This document shows, one piece after another, positions 7,649 through 15,620 of a DNA stretch of 22,019 nt (within the stretch, counting starts at the first letter, position 1; each line of letters starts with the position of its first letter). Below the pieces are notes generated by a model. That model searched no databases and was not told the DNA's origin. It saw only the letters and a program-made list of their open reading frames with translations. Source of the DNA: Schleiferiaceae bacterium (GTDB taxonomy: Bacteria > Bacteroidota > Bacteroidia > Flavobacteriales > Schleiferiaceae); assembly GCA_030831045.1 (NCBI GenBank), contig JAURMB010000025.1, forward strand, positions 1 through 22,019. Reading direction: 5' to 3'. A program made the translations under genes and the position numbers.

Positions 7649-7927
7649 TTAGATAATTGCTAAAATGTCGGACTCACGCATGATCAAGTAGTCGGTTCCT
7701 TCGTACTTGATCTCCGATCCGGCGTACTTCGCGTACAGCACGGTATCTCCTACTTTGACGGTCATCGGCTCGTCTTCCTTGCCGTTGCCTACCGCACGGA
7801 TGATTCCGCGTTGGGGCTTCTCTTGGGCGGTGTCGGGAATGATGATGCCCGATGCCGTCTTGGTCTCTGCTGCCGCGGGCTCGACAATCACCCGGTCAGC
7901 CAGCGGACGAATGGTCAAATTAGCCAT
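7649..7927 (-). CDS. groES: Co-chaperonin GroES (Hsp10)
   Basis: A 92-residue protein of normal GroES length. GroES caps the GroEL ring and closes the folding chamber. Visible marks are the opening [13 protein letters not shown], the mobile-loop region [21 protein letters not shown], and the beta-strand block [19 protein letters not shown] followed by [13 protein letters not shown] at the end. The start is ATG 7927. The gene lies directly upstream of groEL with a 12-nt gap, so the two are certainly co-transcribed. A terminator separates it from secG upstream. The 106-nt leader between that terminator and the start holds two short inverted repeats but no clear CIRCE element. Confidence 0.97.
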   Translation of the reverse strand: MANLTIRPLADRVIVEPAAAETKTASGIIIPDTAQEKPQRGIIRAVGNGKEDEPMTVKVGDTVLYAKYAGSEIKYEGTDYLIMRESDILAII

Positions 7928-7965
7928 AGTGTCTAGTTAGTTTGGTTATCTAAAGTTGCGTGGAG

Positions 7966-8007
7966 GTCCGTCGGGCGGACTCCGCCCCTCACCTGCACAG
8001 GTTGTGC
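7966..8007 (-). promoter_or_regulatory. Two short inverted repeats in the groES upstream region
   Basis: GTCCG-TCGGG-CGGAC (7966-7980) and GCACA-GGT-TGTGC (7995-8007) are two perfect five-base inverted repeats within 42 bases upstream of groES. They do not match the CIRCE consensus bound by HrcA (TTAGCACTC with a nine-base spacer). They could be operator sites or mRNA hairpins for heat control; nothing in the sequence decides between these. Confidence 0.35.
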
Positions 8008-8033
8008 CACAGCGCCTCGGGGGGCACTAAACG

Positions 8034-8064
8034 AAAAAAGGCGCGACAATCTGTCAGCGCCTTT
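8034..8064 (-). terminator. Rho-independent terminator after secG
   Basis: On the minus strand AAAGGCGC (8064-8057) pairs with GCGCCTTT (8044-8037). The stem extends inward by GAC/GTC, and the T-rich tail continues to 8034. It sits about 20 nt after the secG stop and separates the miaB-secG operon from groES-groEL. Confidence 0.85.
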
Positions 8065-8085
8065 AGAAAAATTGTCAGTTGGGGC

Positions 8086-8451
8086 TTACTCGGCCGACTG
8101 CGGCAGGTCAGCCGGCTGGGCGGGCTGGGCCGGAGCCTGACCTGGAGTTTGAACCGGAGCCTGAGCGGGCGTCTCGTCGAGCTGCTCTTCCATTGCCGAT
8201 TCGGGGGCGTCGCCGCCAGCCGTTCCGGGGTTAACCACGTTCACCAGGAGCACCAACGCAAACAGCGCAATGGCGAGCACCCAGGTGGCGCGCTCCAAAA
8301 AGTCCGCCGTGCGCTTAACGCCGCCGAACATGTTGGCGTTGCTACCGCCGAAGGCTCCGCCCATACCTGAACTTTTGGGGCTCTGTACCAATACAACCAG
8401 CATGAGCAGCAGGCTCACCAGGGCAATCAAAATCACAAACAACGTGGTCAT
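8086..8451 (-). CDS. secG: Protein translocase subunit SecG
   Basis: A 121-residue protein with the SecG plan: an N-terminal membrane helix (FVILIALVSLLLMLVVLVQ), a cytoplasmic loop SPKSSGMGGAFGG...MFGGVKRTADFLERAT, and a second helix (WVLAIALFALVLLVNVV). SecG assists SecYE/SecA in moving proteins across the inner membrane. A tail of about 45 residues follows the second helix, rich in Ala, Pro and Gln (for example AQAPVQTPGQAPAQPAQPAD), longer than in the E. coli protein. The start is ATG 8451, 11 nt after the stop of the TPR protein gene, so it is the last gene of the miaB-secG operon. Product identity is secure; the tail has no assigned function. Confidence 0.93.
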   Translation of the reverse strand: MTTLFVILIALVSLLLMLVVLVQSPKSSGMGGAFGGSNANMFGGVKRTADFLERATWVLAIALFALVLLVNVVNPGTAGGDAPESAMEEQLDETPAQAPVQTPGQAPAQPAQPADLPQSAE

Positions 8452-8462
8452 GTTCTTCTAGT

Positions 8463-9524
8463 TTAAGTGTTTCGCAGCGCTTCGATGCGGGCGGCAAATA
8501 TCATACTTTTCTCGGGAACTCGGAGCTTTAAAATTTCGTAAGCCTGAATCGCTTTGGCAATATGGCCCTGCTCGGCATACATGCGCGCTAGCGTTTCGGT
8601 AACCAATCCGGTCACTTGCGCGTCGGGCTGTGTGCGGACTTCAGCCACTGGCGCATCCTTGGATACCGGCGAAATGCGCGGGTTTGCCGTCAAAAATTGG
8701 TCGATAAGGTCTTCGGACTTCGGTCTACTTTGCTCCGCTAGTCGGGCCACGAATTGGGCAAAAGGACTAAGGTCTGACGCGGACTCAGCTTCAACCGCAG
8801 GCGCAGTTTGCGGAGCCGGTTTTGCAGCCTTAGGCGGCTTGGGCGTTGCGCGTTGTTCGGCAGCCGAGGTTGGCAGAACCACCGAAGCCGCCGGGGCCGC
8901 AGGAGGTGGCGGAGTCGGAGCAACCGCAATTGGTGCGCTTGCTACAGGAAGTCCCGACGGTTGCTCGACCGCGCCTTGGGTCAACTTCGCCTTGAGTGCT
9001 CGCGCCCGCAGGATTTGCTCGCGCACTTTTTCGGGCAGGGAATCTAAGTTCACCTCAGGAAGGGCCGGTGCGGCGGCTACCGGCGCTGGAGTCGCCGCCC
9101 GATTAACGGATTCAACCGCTTTAGGCGCTTTAGGCGGTTCTACCGTTTTAGGCGCTACCGCCGTTTTGGGCGCTTCTACCGTTTTGGGCGCTAACGCCGT
9201 TTTAGGCGCTTCCGCCGCTTTGGGCGTCATGTCTACAAAGGGCGCTGAAACCTTCGGACGTTCGACCCGCGCAACCGCGAGTAGGGGCGCTTCTACCCAG
9301 GCCATTAAGGCGGAACGGTTGGGACTTACGGCAGCACACCGCTGAAGCACTTGCGAAAACTGCGGAGCCTCAGCGCGCTGAACCGCGCGCACGTACAGCC
9401 ACCACAACGGCACGGCCGCAGGGTATTCCGCCACCAACGACGCGAGCATCGGTACGTCGGCCGCCGCCACCTGTTCGGGTGTGGCCCAGAGTTCGCGCAC
9501 CCGCGCAGCATCTGCCGCTACCAT
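8463..9524 (-). CDS. TPR-like conserved Bacteroidota protein with Pro/Ala/Lys-rich linker
   Basis: A 353-residue protein with no signal peptide or membrane helix. The N-terminal ~95 residues are helical (for example MLASLVAEYPAAVPLWWLYVRAVQRAE). The middle (about 100-230) is low-complexity Pro/Ala/Lys sequence with a run of APKT-x-x hexapeptides. The C-terminal part has a typical Bacteroidota ending, LIDQFLTANPRI, then VTETLARMYAEQGHIAKAIQAYEILKLRVPEKS, here given as separate blocks; the last is one TPR helix pair. Proteins of this plan lie between lptE and secG in many Flavobacteriales, from general knowledge. The ATG at 9524 overlaps the lptE stop by seven bases. Function is unknown; a scaffold for envelope or secretion proteins is only a guess. 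Confidence 0.75.
   Translation of the reverse strand: MVAADAARVRELWATPEQVAAADVPMLASLVAEYPAAVPLWWLYVRAVQRAEAPQFSQVLQRCAAVSPNRSALMAWVEAPLLAVARVERPKVSAPFVDMTPKAAEAPKTALAPKTVEAPKTAVAPKTVEPPKAPKAVESVNRAATPAPVAAAPALPEVNLDSLPEKVREQILRARALKAKLTQGAVEQPSGLPVASAPIAVAPTPPPPAAPAASVVLPTSAAEQRATPKPPKAAKPAPQTAPAVEAESASDLSPFAQFVARLAEQSRPKSEDLIDQFLTANPRISPVSKDAPVAEVRTQPDAQVTGLVTETLARMYAEQGHIAKAIQAYEILKLRVPEKSMIFAARIEALRNT
9111..9230 (-). repeat. Degenerate 18-bp tandem repeat encoding APKTxx units
   Basis: Within the TPR-protein gene, the minus strand carries consecutive 18-base units of the form GCGCC(T/C)AAAACGG followed by CGTTA, TAGAA or CGGTA. They encode APKTAL-APKTVE-APKTAV-APKTVE and then a shorter PPKAPKAVE. 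The units alternate in a 36-base higher-order pattern, pointing to recent duplication by slippage or unequal exchange. Confidence 0.85.
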
Positions 9525-10012
9525 TGCACTAAAGCTCGGTTAAAAATCTTGTCGCTGAGCTCACTGACCATTTCTTCGACCAACGCATCTTCGACGCTTC
9601 GCAGGTCGGTCGACGCCGCGAAATTCCGAAACGCCGAAAAGCGCTGGGTAAACGATTTTTTGTCGTCGAGTGCATTCACAAACACAACTTCGACCGTCAT
9701 GCTAAGGCGGCTTTGCGCAACCTGGTCGTTGGCCGCCGGCGCTTCAGAGCGGACACTGTACTCCACTATGGCTCCGCTAAACTGCAAATCGCCTTCACGG
9801 CCCACCAGCGAGAGCGGAGTCTGGCGCACCATCACCGACTGAAGTTCGGTGGTGAAGCGCTGAGCCAGCATGGGATTCACGAGCTCCGCACGGTTCCCAA
9901 AGGCCTCGACGCTCAACGTTCGGGCGCTGCCCACGTCGCCGCCGGTGAACGAGTATCCGCCTTTGCAGCCGTGAAAAAGAACCGCGCACAGCGCAAGTAC
10001 GACCATTCGCAT
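9518..10012 (-). CDS. lptE: LPS-assembly lipoprotein LptE
   Basis: A 164-residue protein. It starts with a short lipoprotein signal ending in FHGC, with Cys16 as the likely lipidated residue. After that come GGYSFTGGDVGSARTLSVEAFGN and a long region of alternating strands and helices ending SDKIFNRALVQW, the plan of Bacteroidota LptE. LptE plugs the LptD barrel in the outer membrane and helps insert lipopolysaccharide. The start ATG overlaps the stop of the sigma-54 ATPase gene by one base (TGATG), and its own stop overlaps the next gene. The position after this type of ATPase and before the TPR protein and secG fits the usual Flavobacteriales block. Identity rests on motif pattern plus context. 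Confidence 0.82.
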   Translation of the reverse strand: MRMVVLALCAVLFHGCKGGYSFTGGDVGSARTLSVEAFGNRAELVNPMLAQRFTTELQSVMVRQTPLSLVGREGDLQFSGAIVEYSVRSEAPAANDQVAQSRLSMTVEVVFVNALDDKKSFTQRFSAFRNFAASTDLRSVEDALVEEMVSELSDKIFNRALVQW

Positions 10013-11244
10013 CAGTCGAGGCCGAATTGCTTGATTTTGCGGTACAGCGTGCGCTCGCTGATGCCGAGCTCTGAAGCGGCATTTTTGCGGCGACCCTTGT
10101 GCCGGTCGAGCACGCGTTTGATGGTATCGAGCTCCAAATCCTGAAGCGAAAGGCGCTCGTCGGGCTCCACCGCCGAATCCACGTCCAGCGTCTCCTCTTC
10201 GTCCTGCGGCAGGTCCACGTACCGTGAACTTTCGGCCACGGGCGCCGACTCGCTCGTCCGAAGCACGGGTAGCGAAGCTTCAGGTACCGACGGCGCCGCC
10301 GGAGCGGCCTGAAAACTGCCGCCGGCCATACCCGCCACCACCTGCTTGAGGTTGTTCAGATCGTTGCGCATATCAAACAGCACCTTGTACAAAATCTCGC
10401 GCTCCGTGTGAAACTCCGACTGCGACAGCGCGTCGTCGCGGCGGGCCGGCACACTGCGTCGGTCGATCTCGGGAATGTACTGCCGCAGCACCTCGGCCGT
10501 AATCTCACGGTCGCTCTCGACCACGCAAAGCTGCTCCACCAAATTGCGCAACTGCCGAATGTTTCCGGGCCATCGGTAGGCCTCAAGCACGCGCACCGCC
10601 TCGTCGGACAAGCGCACCGCCGGAACTCGGTACTTCTGAGAAAAATCCTGGGCAAACTTGCGGAACAGCAGATGAATATCGCCCTTTCGCTCGCGCAGCG
10701 GGGGCAGCGAAATCTCCACCGTATTCAACCGGTAGTACAGGTCTTCGCGAAACTGGCCCTTATCGATCTTTTCGAGCATGTCGACGTTGGTGGCACCCAC
10801 CACGCGCACATTCACCTTTTGGGCCTTCGACGAGCCCACCTTAATGAACTCCCCCGTTTCGAGCACGCGGAGCAGGCGCACTTGGGTGCCCAGCGGAAGT
10901 TCTCCCACCTCGTCGAGAAAAATGGTTCCGCCGTCGGCCTCTTCAAAATACCCCTTGCGCGCCCCGGTCGCTCCGGTAAACGAACCCTTTTCGTGGCCAA
11001 AAAGCTCAGAATCAATGGTCCCCTCGGGAATTGCCCCGCAGTTCACCGCCACCAAAGGCGCATGCTTGCGGTGCGAAAGGTGGTGAATAATCTTAGGGAT
11101 GTTTTCCTTGCCGACCCCGCTTTCGCCGGTCACCAGCACCGAAATGTCGGTAGCGGCTACCTGCACGGCCTTAAACAGGGCCCGATCGAGGGCGGGGTGC
11201 GTCCCGATGATTCCAAAGCGCTGCTTGACGTCCTGAATGTTCAT
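10012..11244 (-). CDS. Sigma-54-type AAA+ transcriptional activator
   Basis: A 410-residue protein whose AAA+ domain begins almost at the N-terminus, so there is no receiver or sensor domain in front. Seen are Walker A GESGVGKE (40-47), the sigma-54 contact loop GSFTGA (87-92; the classical form is GAFTGA), Walker B TIFLDE (107-112) and the arginine region [19 protein letters not shown], here just within limits. After the AAA+ part come an acidic linker ([15 protein letters not shown]) and a Fis-type helix-turn-helix (about 385-407: [20 protein letters not shown]). Such proteins remodel RNA polymerase-sigma54 at enhancer-dependent promoters. It overlaps the exported-protein gene by four bases and lptE by one. 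Its target genes are unknown. With no input domain, activity is probably set by abundance or a partner. Confidence 0.92.
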   Translation of the reverse strand: MNIQDVKQRFGIIGTHPALDRALFKAVQVAATDISVLVTGESGVGKENIPKIIHHLSHRKHAPLVAVNCGAIPEGTIDSELFGHEKGSFTGATGARKGYFEEADGGTIFLDEVGELPLGTQVRLLRVLETGEFIKVGSSKAQKVNVRVVGATNVDMLEKIDKGQFREDLYYRLNTVEISLPPLRERKGDIHLLFRKFAQDFSQKYRVPAVRLSDEAVRVLEAYRWPGNIRQLRNLVEQLCVVESDREITAEVLRQYIPEIDRRSVPARRDDALSQSEFHTEREILYKVLFDMRNDLNNLKQVVAGMAGGSFQAAPAAPSVPEASLPVLRTSESAPVAESSRYVDLPQDEEETLDVDSAVEPDERLSLQDLELDTIKRVLDRHKGRRKNAASELGISERTLYRKIKQFGLD

Positions 11245-11672
11245 TCTACGACAAATTCAAGTTTGAGGGGCTTGCCGGTTGAAATCGGGTTTCCGCTCAA
11301 CTTATTCACAACCTGTGCGTTCACCGCCGTCACCACCACGCGGTGGGCGTTGGGCAAGGGCTTTTTAAACTGAAGATCCAAGCTGCGGCCCGTCCAAATC
11401 GAGTTCCAGATTTCGGCTCCTTGGACGTCGTACACCCGCACCGTGAACCCCAACGTCAGGTTTTCAATGCACTGGCCATCTTTGGCGACGCAGAGCCGCA
11501 AAATTCCGGCCTCCTTTATGGCCTCAGAACGGAGTCCCAATTCAAGACGTAAATCTTGTGCGCGGACTGCTTCTGGCCGAGGGGCACTCCCCGTGGCGCT
11601 CGGCGCGGGGCGAACTTGAGCGCGGGCGGCAACCGCCAAAACCATCGATAGGGCAAAAAGTACGTGCTTCAT
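11241..11672 (-). CDS. Small exported protein of unknown function
   Basis: A 143-residue protein with a clear signal peptide, [19 protein letters not shown], likely cut after ARAQ. The mature part has a Pro/Ala-rich start and then a beta-rich domain with two cysteines ([19 protein letters not shown]), a possible disulfide, followed by strands such as [13 protein letters not shown] and [13 protein letters not shown]. The start at 11672 is chosen because the signal peptide begins there and the ATG overlaps the miaB stop by four bases (ATGA). The frame is open to 11753 but lies within miaB. The stop overlaps the sigma-54 ATPase start, so it is translationally coupled to both neighbours. I do not recognise the family. 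It probably acts in the periplasm or at the cell surface. Confidence 0.75.
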   Translation of the reverse strand: MKHVLFALSMVLAVAARAQVRPAPSATGSAPRPEAVRAQDLRLELGLRSEAIKEAGILRLCVAKDGQCIENLTLGFTVRVYDVQGAEIWNSIWTGRSLDLQFKKPLPNAHRVVVTAVNAQVVNKLSGNPISTGKPLKLEFVVE

Positions 11673-13138
11673 CGGCGAGGGGGACGGGCGTAACCGACGG
11701 CCGTGCCCAAAAGCGTGGCGGCCGTGCTGCGTTCTACGGTGACCAAAACCCATTCTCCGGCCTGGTAGTTTTCGCGCGGAAAAACCACCACCGTGTTCTG
11801 GGTCGTGCGGCCGAACAAATCATCTTCGCTCCGCTTTGAACGACCTTCAACCAGCACCTCCACGGTCTGGCCGACGTAGGCGGCGTTGCGCTCGGCGCTG
11901 TGCTTCTGCTGGAGGGCGATGATTTCGTTGAGGCGGCGCTTCTTTACCTCGAGCGGAACGTCGTCTTCGAGCTTGCGGGCCGCAAACGTATTCGGGCGTT
12001 CTGAGTAGGCGAACATGTACCCAAAATCGTACTTCACGTACTCCATGAGGCTCAGCGTGTCCTGGTGGTCTTCCTCGGTTTCGCCGGGGAAGCCCGCGAT
12101 CATGTCTTGGCTGAGGCCGCAGCCCGGAATAATGCGGCGAATGCGGTCAATCAGGGCGAAGTACTCCTCGCGGTTGTGGCCGCGGTTCATTTCCTTGAGG
12201 ATGCGCGAGGATCCGCTCTGCACCGGCAAGTGGATGTACTTGCAAATGTTGGGATGCGCCGCAATCGCGTGAAGCACATCGTCCTTCATGTCCTGCGGAT
12301 TGCTCGTCGAAAAGCGGATGCGCATGTCGGGCACGGCCTTAGCAACGAGGTGAAGCAGATCGGCAAAATGCACCGCAGTGGCCTGCGCCATCGGGCTCGC
12401 TTTGCTGAAGTCCTTTTTGAGTCCGCCCCCGTACCATAAATAGGAGTCGACGTTTTGGCCAAGCAGCGTGACCTCTTGGTAGCCGTCGTTCCACAGCTGG
12501 ATGACTTCTTCGACAATGGTTTGCGGATCCCGACTCCGCTCGCGTCCGCGGGTAAACGGAACCACGCAAAACGTGCACATGTTGTCGCAGCCGCGGGTGA
12601 TGCTCACAAACGAGGTGATGCCGTTTCCACCCAAGCGCACCGGCTCAATGTCGTGGTAGGTTTCTTCCTTACTCAGAATCACGTTGACGGCCTTGCGCCC
12701 GCCGTCGAGCTCCTCGAGCAGGTTGGGCAAGTCGCGGTAGGCGTCGGGGCCCACCACGAGGTCTACGAGCTTCTCTTCGTCAAAAAACTTCTCGCGCACG
12801 CGCTCGGCCATGCAGCCGAGGACGCCAATTTTCAGCTCCGGATTCTTGACTTTAAGCGTATTAAACTGATCCAAGCGGTTGCGCACGGTTTGCTCGGCCT
12901 TTTCGCGAATCGAGCAGGTATTGAGCAGCACCAGGTCGGCCTCTTCGAGCTTGTCGGTCGTTTCGTAGCCGTCTTTTTGAAGGATTGATGCGACGATCTC
13001 GCTGTCCGAGAAATTCATTTGGCACCCGTAGGATTCGAGGTAGAGTTTCTTACCCTGACCCAGGCCTTCGCGGAGCATCACTTCACCCTGGCGTTCCTCG
13101 CCTAAGGGGCTGCGTTCGATTTCGGACATTTTGGACAT
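11669..13138 (-). CDS. miaB: tRNA-2-methylthio-N6-dimethylallyladenosine synthase MiaB
   Basis: A 489-residue radical-SAM methylthiotransferase that adds a methylthio group to i6A37 of tRNAs reading UNN codons. Domains in order: the N-terminal UPF0004 domain with LYLESYGCQMNFSDSE (Cys39), NTCSIREKA and GVLGCMAER carrying the three cluster-binding Cys; the radical-SAM core with RGCDNMCTFCVVPFTRGRE (CxxxCxxC); and a C-terminal TRAM domain (about 425-485). Possible starts are ATG 13138, 13129 and 13078. I took 13138, but a strong -7 promoter box ends only four bases before it, so 13129 or 13078 may be the true start. It is the first gene of the miaB-secG operon and diverges from topA. Confidence 0.94.
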   Translation of the reverse strand: MSKMSEIERSPLGEERQGEVMLREGLGQGKKLYLESYGCQMNFSDSEIVASILQKDGYETTDKLEEADLVLLNTCSIREKAEQTVRNRLDQFNTLKVKNPELKIGVLGCMAERVREKFFDEEKLVDLVVGPDAYRDLPNLLEELDGGRKAVNVILSKEETYHDIEPVRLGGNGITSFVSITRGCDNMCTFCVVPFTRGRERSRDPQTIVEEVIQLWNDGYQEVTLLGQNVDSYLWYGGGLKKDFSKASPMAQATAVHFADLLHLVAKAVPDMRIRFSTSNPQDMKDDVLHAIAAHPNICKYIHLPVQSGSSRILKEMNRGHNREEYFALIDRIRRIIPGCGLSQDMIAGFPGETEEDHQDTLSLMEYVKYDFGYMFAYSERPNTFAARKLEDDVPLEVKKRRLNEIIALQQKHSAERNAAYVGQTVEVLVEGRSKRSEDDLFGRTTQNTVVVFPRENYQAGEWVLVTVERSTAATLLGTAVGYARPPRR

Positions 13139-13142
13139 GCCG

Positions 13143-13170
13143 CAAAAATACGGACTACGTCCGAGCCAAC
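13143..13170 (-). promoter_or_regulatory. Bacteroidota-type promoter for miaB
   Basis: On the minus strand TATTTTTG (13150-13143) is a perfect match to the -7 consensus TAnnTTTG. A TTG at 13170-13168 is 17 bases upstream, inside the 17-23 range described for Flavobacterium. The predicted transcript start falls on or next to the first miaB ATG. The spacer holds the inverted repeat CGGAC-TAC-GTCCG (13151-13163). Confidence 0.6.
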
Positions 13171-13200
13171 GCGACAAAATGTCAGCCCCACTTTTAAACG

Positions 13201-13228
13201 TTTTGCGGAGATTCCGGCCGTTACTTTG
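13201..13228 (+). promoter_or_regulatory. Possible topA promoter
   Basis: TTTTG (13201-13205) and TTACTTTG (13221-13228) lie 20 nt upstream of the topA start codon. The second element differs from TAnnTTTG at one fixed base, and the 15-base spacing is short, so this is tentative. Confidence 0.3.
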
Positions 13229-13247
13229 TACGCGTAAACCTCTGCTC

Positions 13248-15617
13248 ATGGCCCAAAACCTCGTCATCGTCGAATCGCCCGCCAAGGCGAAGACCATCGA
13301 AAAATACCTCGGAAGCGCCTTTACCGTGCGCTCCAGCTTTGGGCACATCCGCGATTTGCCCGAGCGGGGAATTGGCATTGACGTTGCCAAAGGCTTTGCC
13401 CCAGAGTACCTCGTGAGCGAGGACAAAAAAGATGTGGTGGCCCAGCTGCGCAAGCTCGCCAAGACTGCCGACACCGTCTGGCTCGCGAGCGATGAGGACC
13501 GCGAAGGAGAAGCCATTTCGTGGCACCTGGCTGAGGCGCTCGACCTCGACATGGCCAAAACCAAGCGGATTGTTTTTCACGAGATCACCAAGACCGCCAT
13601 CCTTAAGGCCGTCGACCATCCGCGCCACATTGATATGAACCTGGTCAATGCCCAGCAGGCCCGTCGGGTGCTCGACCGCCTCGTAGGCTTTGAGCTGTCG
13701 CCGGTGCTCTGGAAGAAGGTGCGCCGCGGACTTAGCGCCGGGCGCGTACAGTCGGTGGCGGTTCGCATGATCGTGGAGCGCGAACGCGCCATTGAGCAGT
13801 TTGTTTCGGACATCGACTTTCGCATGGAAGGTCGGTTTACCGCGCCCAACGGCGCGGGATTTGCCGCCGAGTACCACGGCGAGCTGCGCGACCAAGCGGC
13901 GGTTGACGCCCTGGCGGCGGCCCTGAACTTGGGCGGATTCCGCGTCAGCAGCCTGGAACAAAAAACCGCTCCGCGCAAGCCCTCAGCACCCTTCACGACC
14001 TCGACCCTGCAGCAAGAGGCCTCGCGCAAAATCGGAATGGCCGTGAGCCGCACGATGAGCCTTGCTCAGAAGCTCTACGAAAACGGGCACATCACCTACA
14101 TGCGTACCGACTCGGTCAACCTCTCAGACGAAGCGGTGAACGGGGCGCGCCACGCCATCACCGAGCTCTACGGTGCCTCGTTTGCCCAAACGCGCCGCTA
14201 CACCACCAAGAGCGCAGGCGCCCAAGAGGCCCACGAAGCGATCCGCCCGACCAACATGCTGGTGAAGTCCGCCGGAAACGACGCCGCCGAAAAAAAGCTG
14301 TACGAACTCATTTGGAAGCGCACCCTCGCCAGCCAGATGGCTGACGCCCAAATCGACCGCACGGTGGCCCACCTCGGCAATTCCGCGGCAGAATTCATTG
14401 CGCGGGGCGAAATGATTGCCTTCGAAGGCTTTTTAAAGGTGTACCGCGAGGGCGTTGACGAAGAAGAAGACGAAGCCGGAATGCTTCCGCCCCTCAAGCA
14501 AGGCGACGGGGTGCAGCTTGCAAGCGCCACCGCCACCCAGCGCTTCACCCGACCTCCGGGCCGCTTTACGGAAGCCACCCTGGTGAAGGCCCTCGAAGAA
14601 GAAGGCATCGGCCGCCCGTCCACCTACGCCCCGACGATTTCAACCATTCAAAACCGCGGCTACGTTGCCAAGGGCGTGCGCGAAGGCGAAGTCCGCCACG
14701 TCGCATTTGCCGAATGGACCGGCGGGAGCCAATGGAACTGGGCGCAGCGCGAGGAGAAGTTTGGCTCTGACAAAGGGCGCCTCGTGCCCACCGACATTGG
14801 CAACCTGGTGACTGACTACCTCGTCGCGCACTTCGGGGGCGTAATGGACTATTCGTTTACGGCCAAAATGGAAGCGCAGTTCGACGAAGTTGCTGAGGGC
14901 CGCGCCGAATGGCAGCAGGTTTTGGCCGATTTCTATTCGAAGTTCCACCCCCTCGTCACCGAATCTGAAGAAAGCGAACGCGTGCGGTCCGTCCGCGTTT
15001 TAGGTACCCACCCCGAAAGCGGCCGGCAAGTTTCGGCGCGCCTGGCAAAATTTGGCCCCGTCGTCATGCTCGGCGGCGGAGACGGCGACGAGGCCGACGC
15101 TAAGTTCGTCGGCATTCCCGAGCCCTACACCCTCGACAAAATCAGCCTACCCGAGGCCTTGGAGCTGCTGCGCCTCCCCCGCCTGGTCGGAACCTACGAG
15201 GGCAAGCCCCTGCGGGCCAACTTCGGACGTTTTGGACCCTACATTCAGTGGGACAAGACGTTTGCCAGCATCACCCCGCCGGCCACCCCCCTGAACGTGA
15301 CCGAGGCCGAAGCCATTGCGTTCGTGGAGGCCAAACTCGCCGCCGCTCAGGCTTCGTTGATTAAAACTTTTTCGACGCCCGACGGCGAAGTAGAGCTGCG
15401 CAAAGGCCGTTTCGGACCCTACCTCAAATGGGGCAAAGAGAACGTCAAAATTCCGCGCGGAACCGAGCCCGAATCGCTGACCGCCGACGACGTGCACGAA
15501 CTCATCTCCAAGCACCAACCGAGCACCGGAGCCACCAAGGGCCGCGGCCGCGGTGGAGCAAAGCCCAAGGCCGCAAAGTCCTCGGCACGCAAAACGACCA
15601 CGCGCAAAACCAAGTAA
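13248..15617 (+). CDS. topA: DNA topoisomerase I (type IA)
   Basis: A 789-residue type IA topoisomerase that relaxes negative supercoils by single-strand passage. The N-terminal Toprim domain has [18 protein letters not shown] and the acidic motif [14 protein letters not shown]. The core continues with [11 protein letters not shown] and the active-site block [13 protein letters not shown] with catalytic Tyr284 (codon at 14097). Instead of Cys4 zinc fingers, the C-terminus has Bacteroidota-type repeats ([11 protein letters not shown] and [11 protein letters not shown]) and a basic tail rich in Lys, Arg, Gly and Thr. ATG 13248 is chosen because it is followed at once by the Toprim motif; the open frame reaches back to 13131 without homology. 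The next gene starts three bases after the stop. Confidence 0.96.
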   Translation: MAQNLVIVESPAKAKTIEKYLGSAFTVRSSFGHIRDLPERGIGIDVAKGFAPEYLVSEDKKDVVAQLRKLAKTADTVWLASDEDREGEAISWHLAEALDLDMAKTKRIVFHEITKTAILKAVDHPRHIDMNLVNAQQARRVLDRLVGFELSPVLWKKVRRGLSAGRVQSVAVRMIVERERAIEQFVSDIDFRMEGRFTAPNGAGFAAEYHGELRDQAAVDALAAALNLGGFRVSSLEQKTAPRKPSAPFTTSTLQQEASRKIGMAVSRTMSLAQKLYENGHITYMRTDSVNLSDEAVNGARHAITELYGASFAQTRRYTTKSAGAQEAHEAIRPTNMLVKSAGNDAAEKKLYELIWKRTLASQMADAQIDRTVAHLGNSAAEFIARGEMIAFEGFLKVYREGVDEEEDEAGMLPPLKQGDGVQLASATATQRFTRPPGRFTEATLVKALEEEGIGRPSTYAPTISTIQNRGYVAKGVREGEVRHVAFAEWTGGSQWNWAQREEKFGSDKGRLVPTDIGNLVTDYLVAHFGGVMDYSFTAKMEAQFDEVAEGRAEWQQVLADFYSKFHPLVTESEESERVRSVRVLGTHPESGRQVSARLAKFGPVVMLGGGDGDEADAKFVGIPEPYTLDKISLPEALELLRLPRLVGTYEGKPLRANFGRFGPYIQWDKTFASITPPATPLNVTEAEAIAFVEAKLAAAQASLIKTFSTPDGEVELRKGRFGPYLKWGKENVKIPRGTEPESLTADDVHELISKHQPSTGATKGRGRGGAKPKAAKSSARKTTTRKTK

Positions 15618-15620
15618 CGC

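Noticed and set aside
6590..7663. 357-codon plus-strand frame over groEL
   Set aside because: Antisense shadow of groEL; composition (many His, Val, Gly) is typical of such shadows and no motif is seen.
10408..11373. 321-codon plus-strand frame over the sigma-54 ATPase gene
   Set aside because: Antisense shadow; the minus-strand protein has complete AAA+ motifs.
13139..13564. 142-codon upstream extension of miaB
   Set aside because: It would run through the divergent promoter region and into topA; no MiaB has such a leader, and the conserved start lies at or after 13138.
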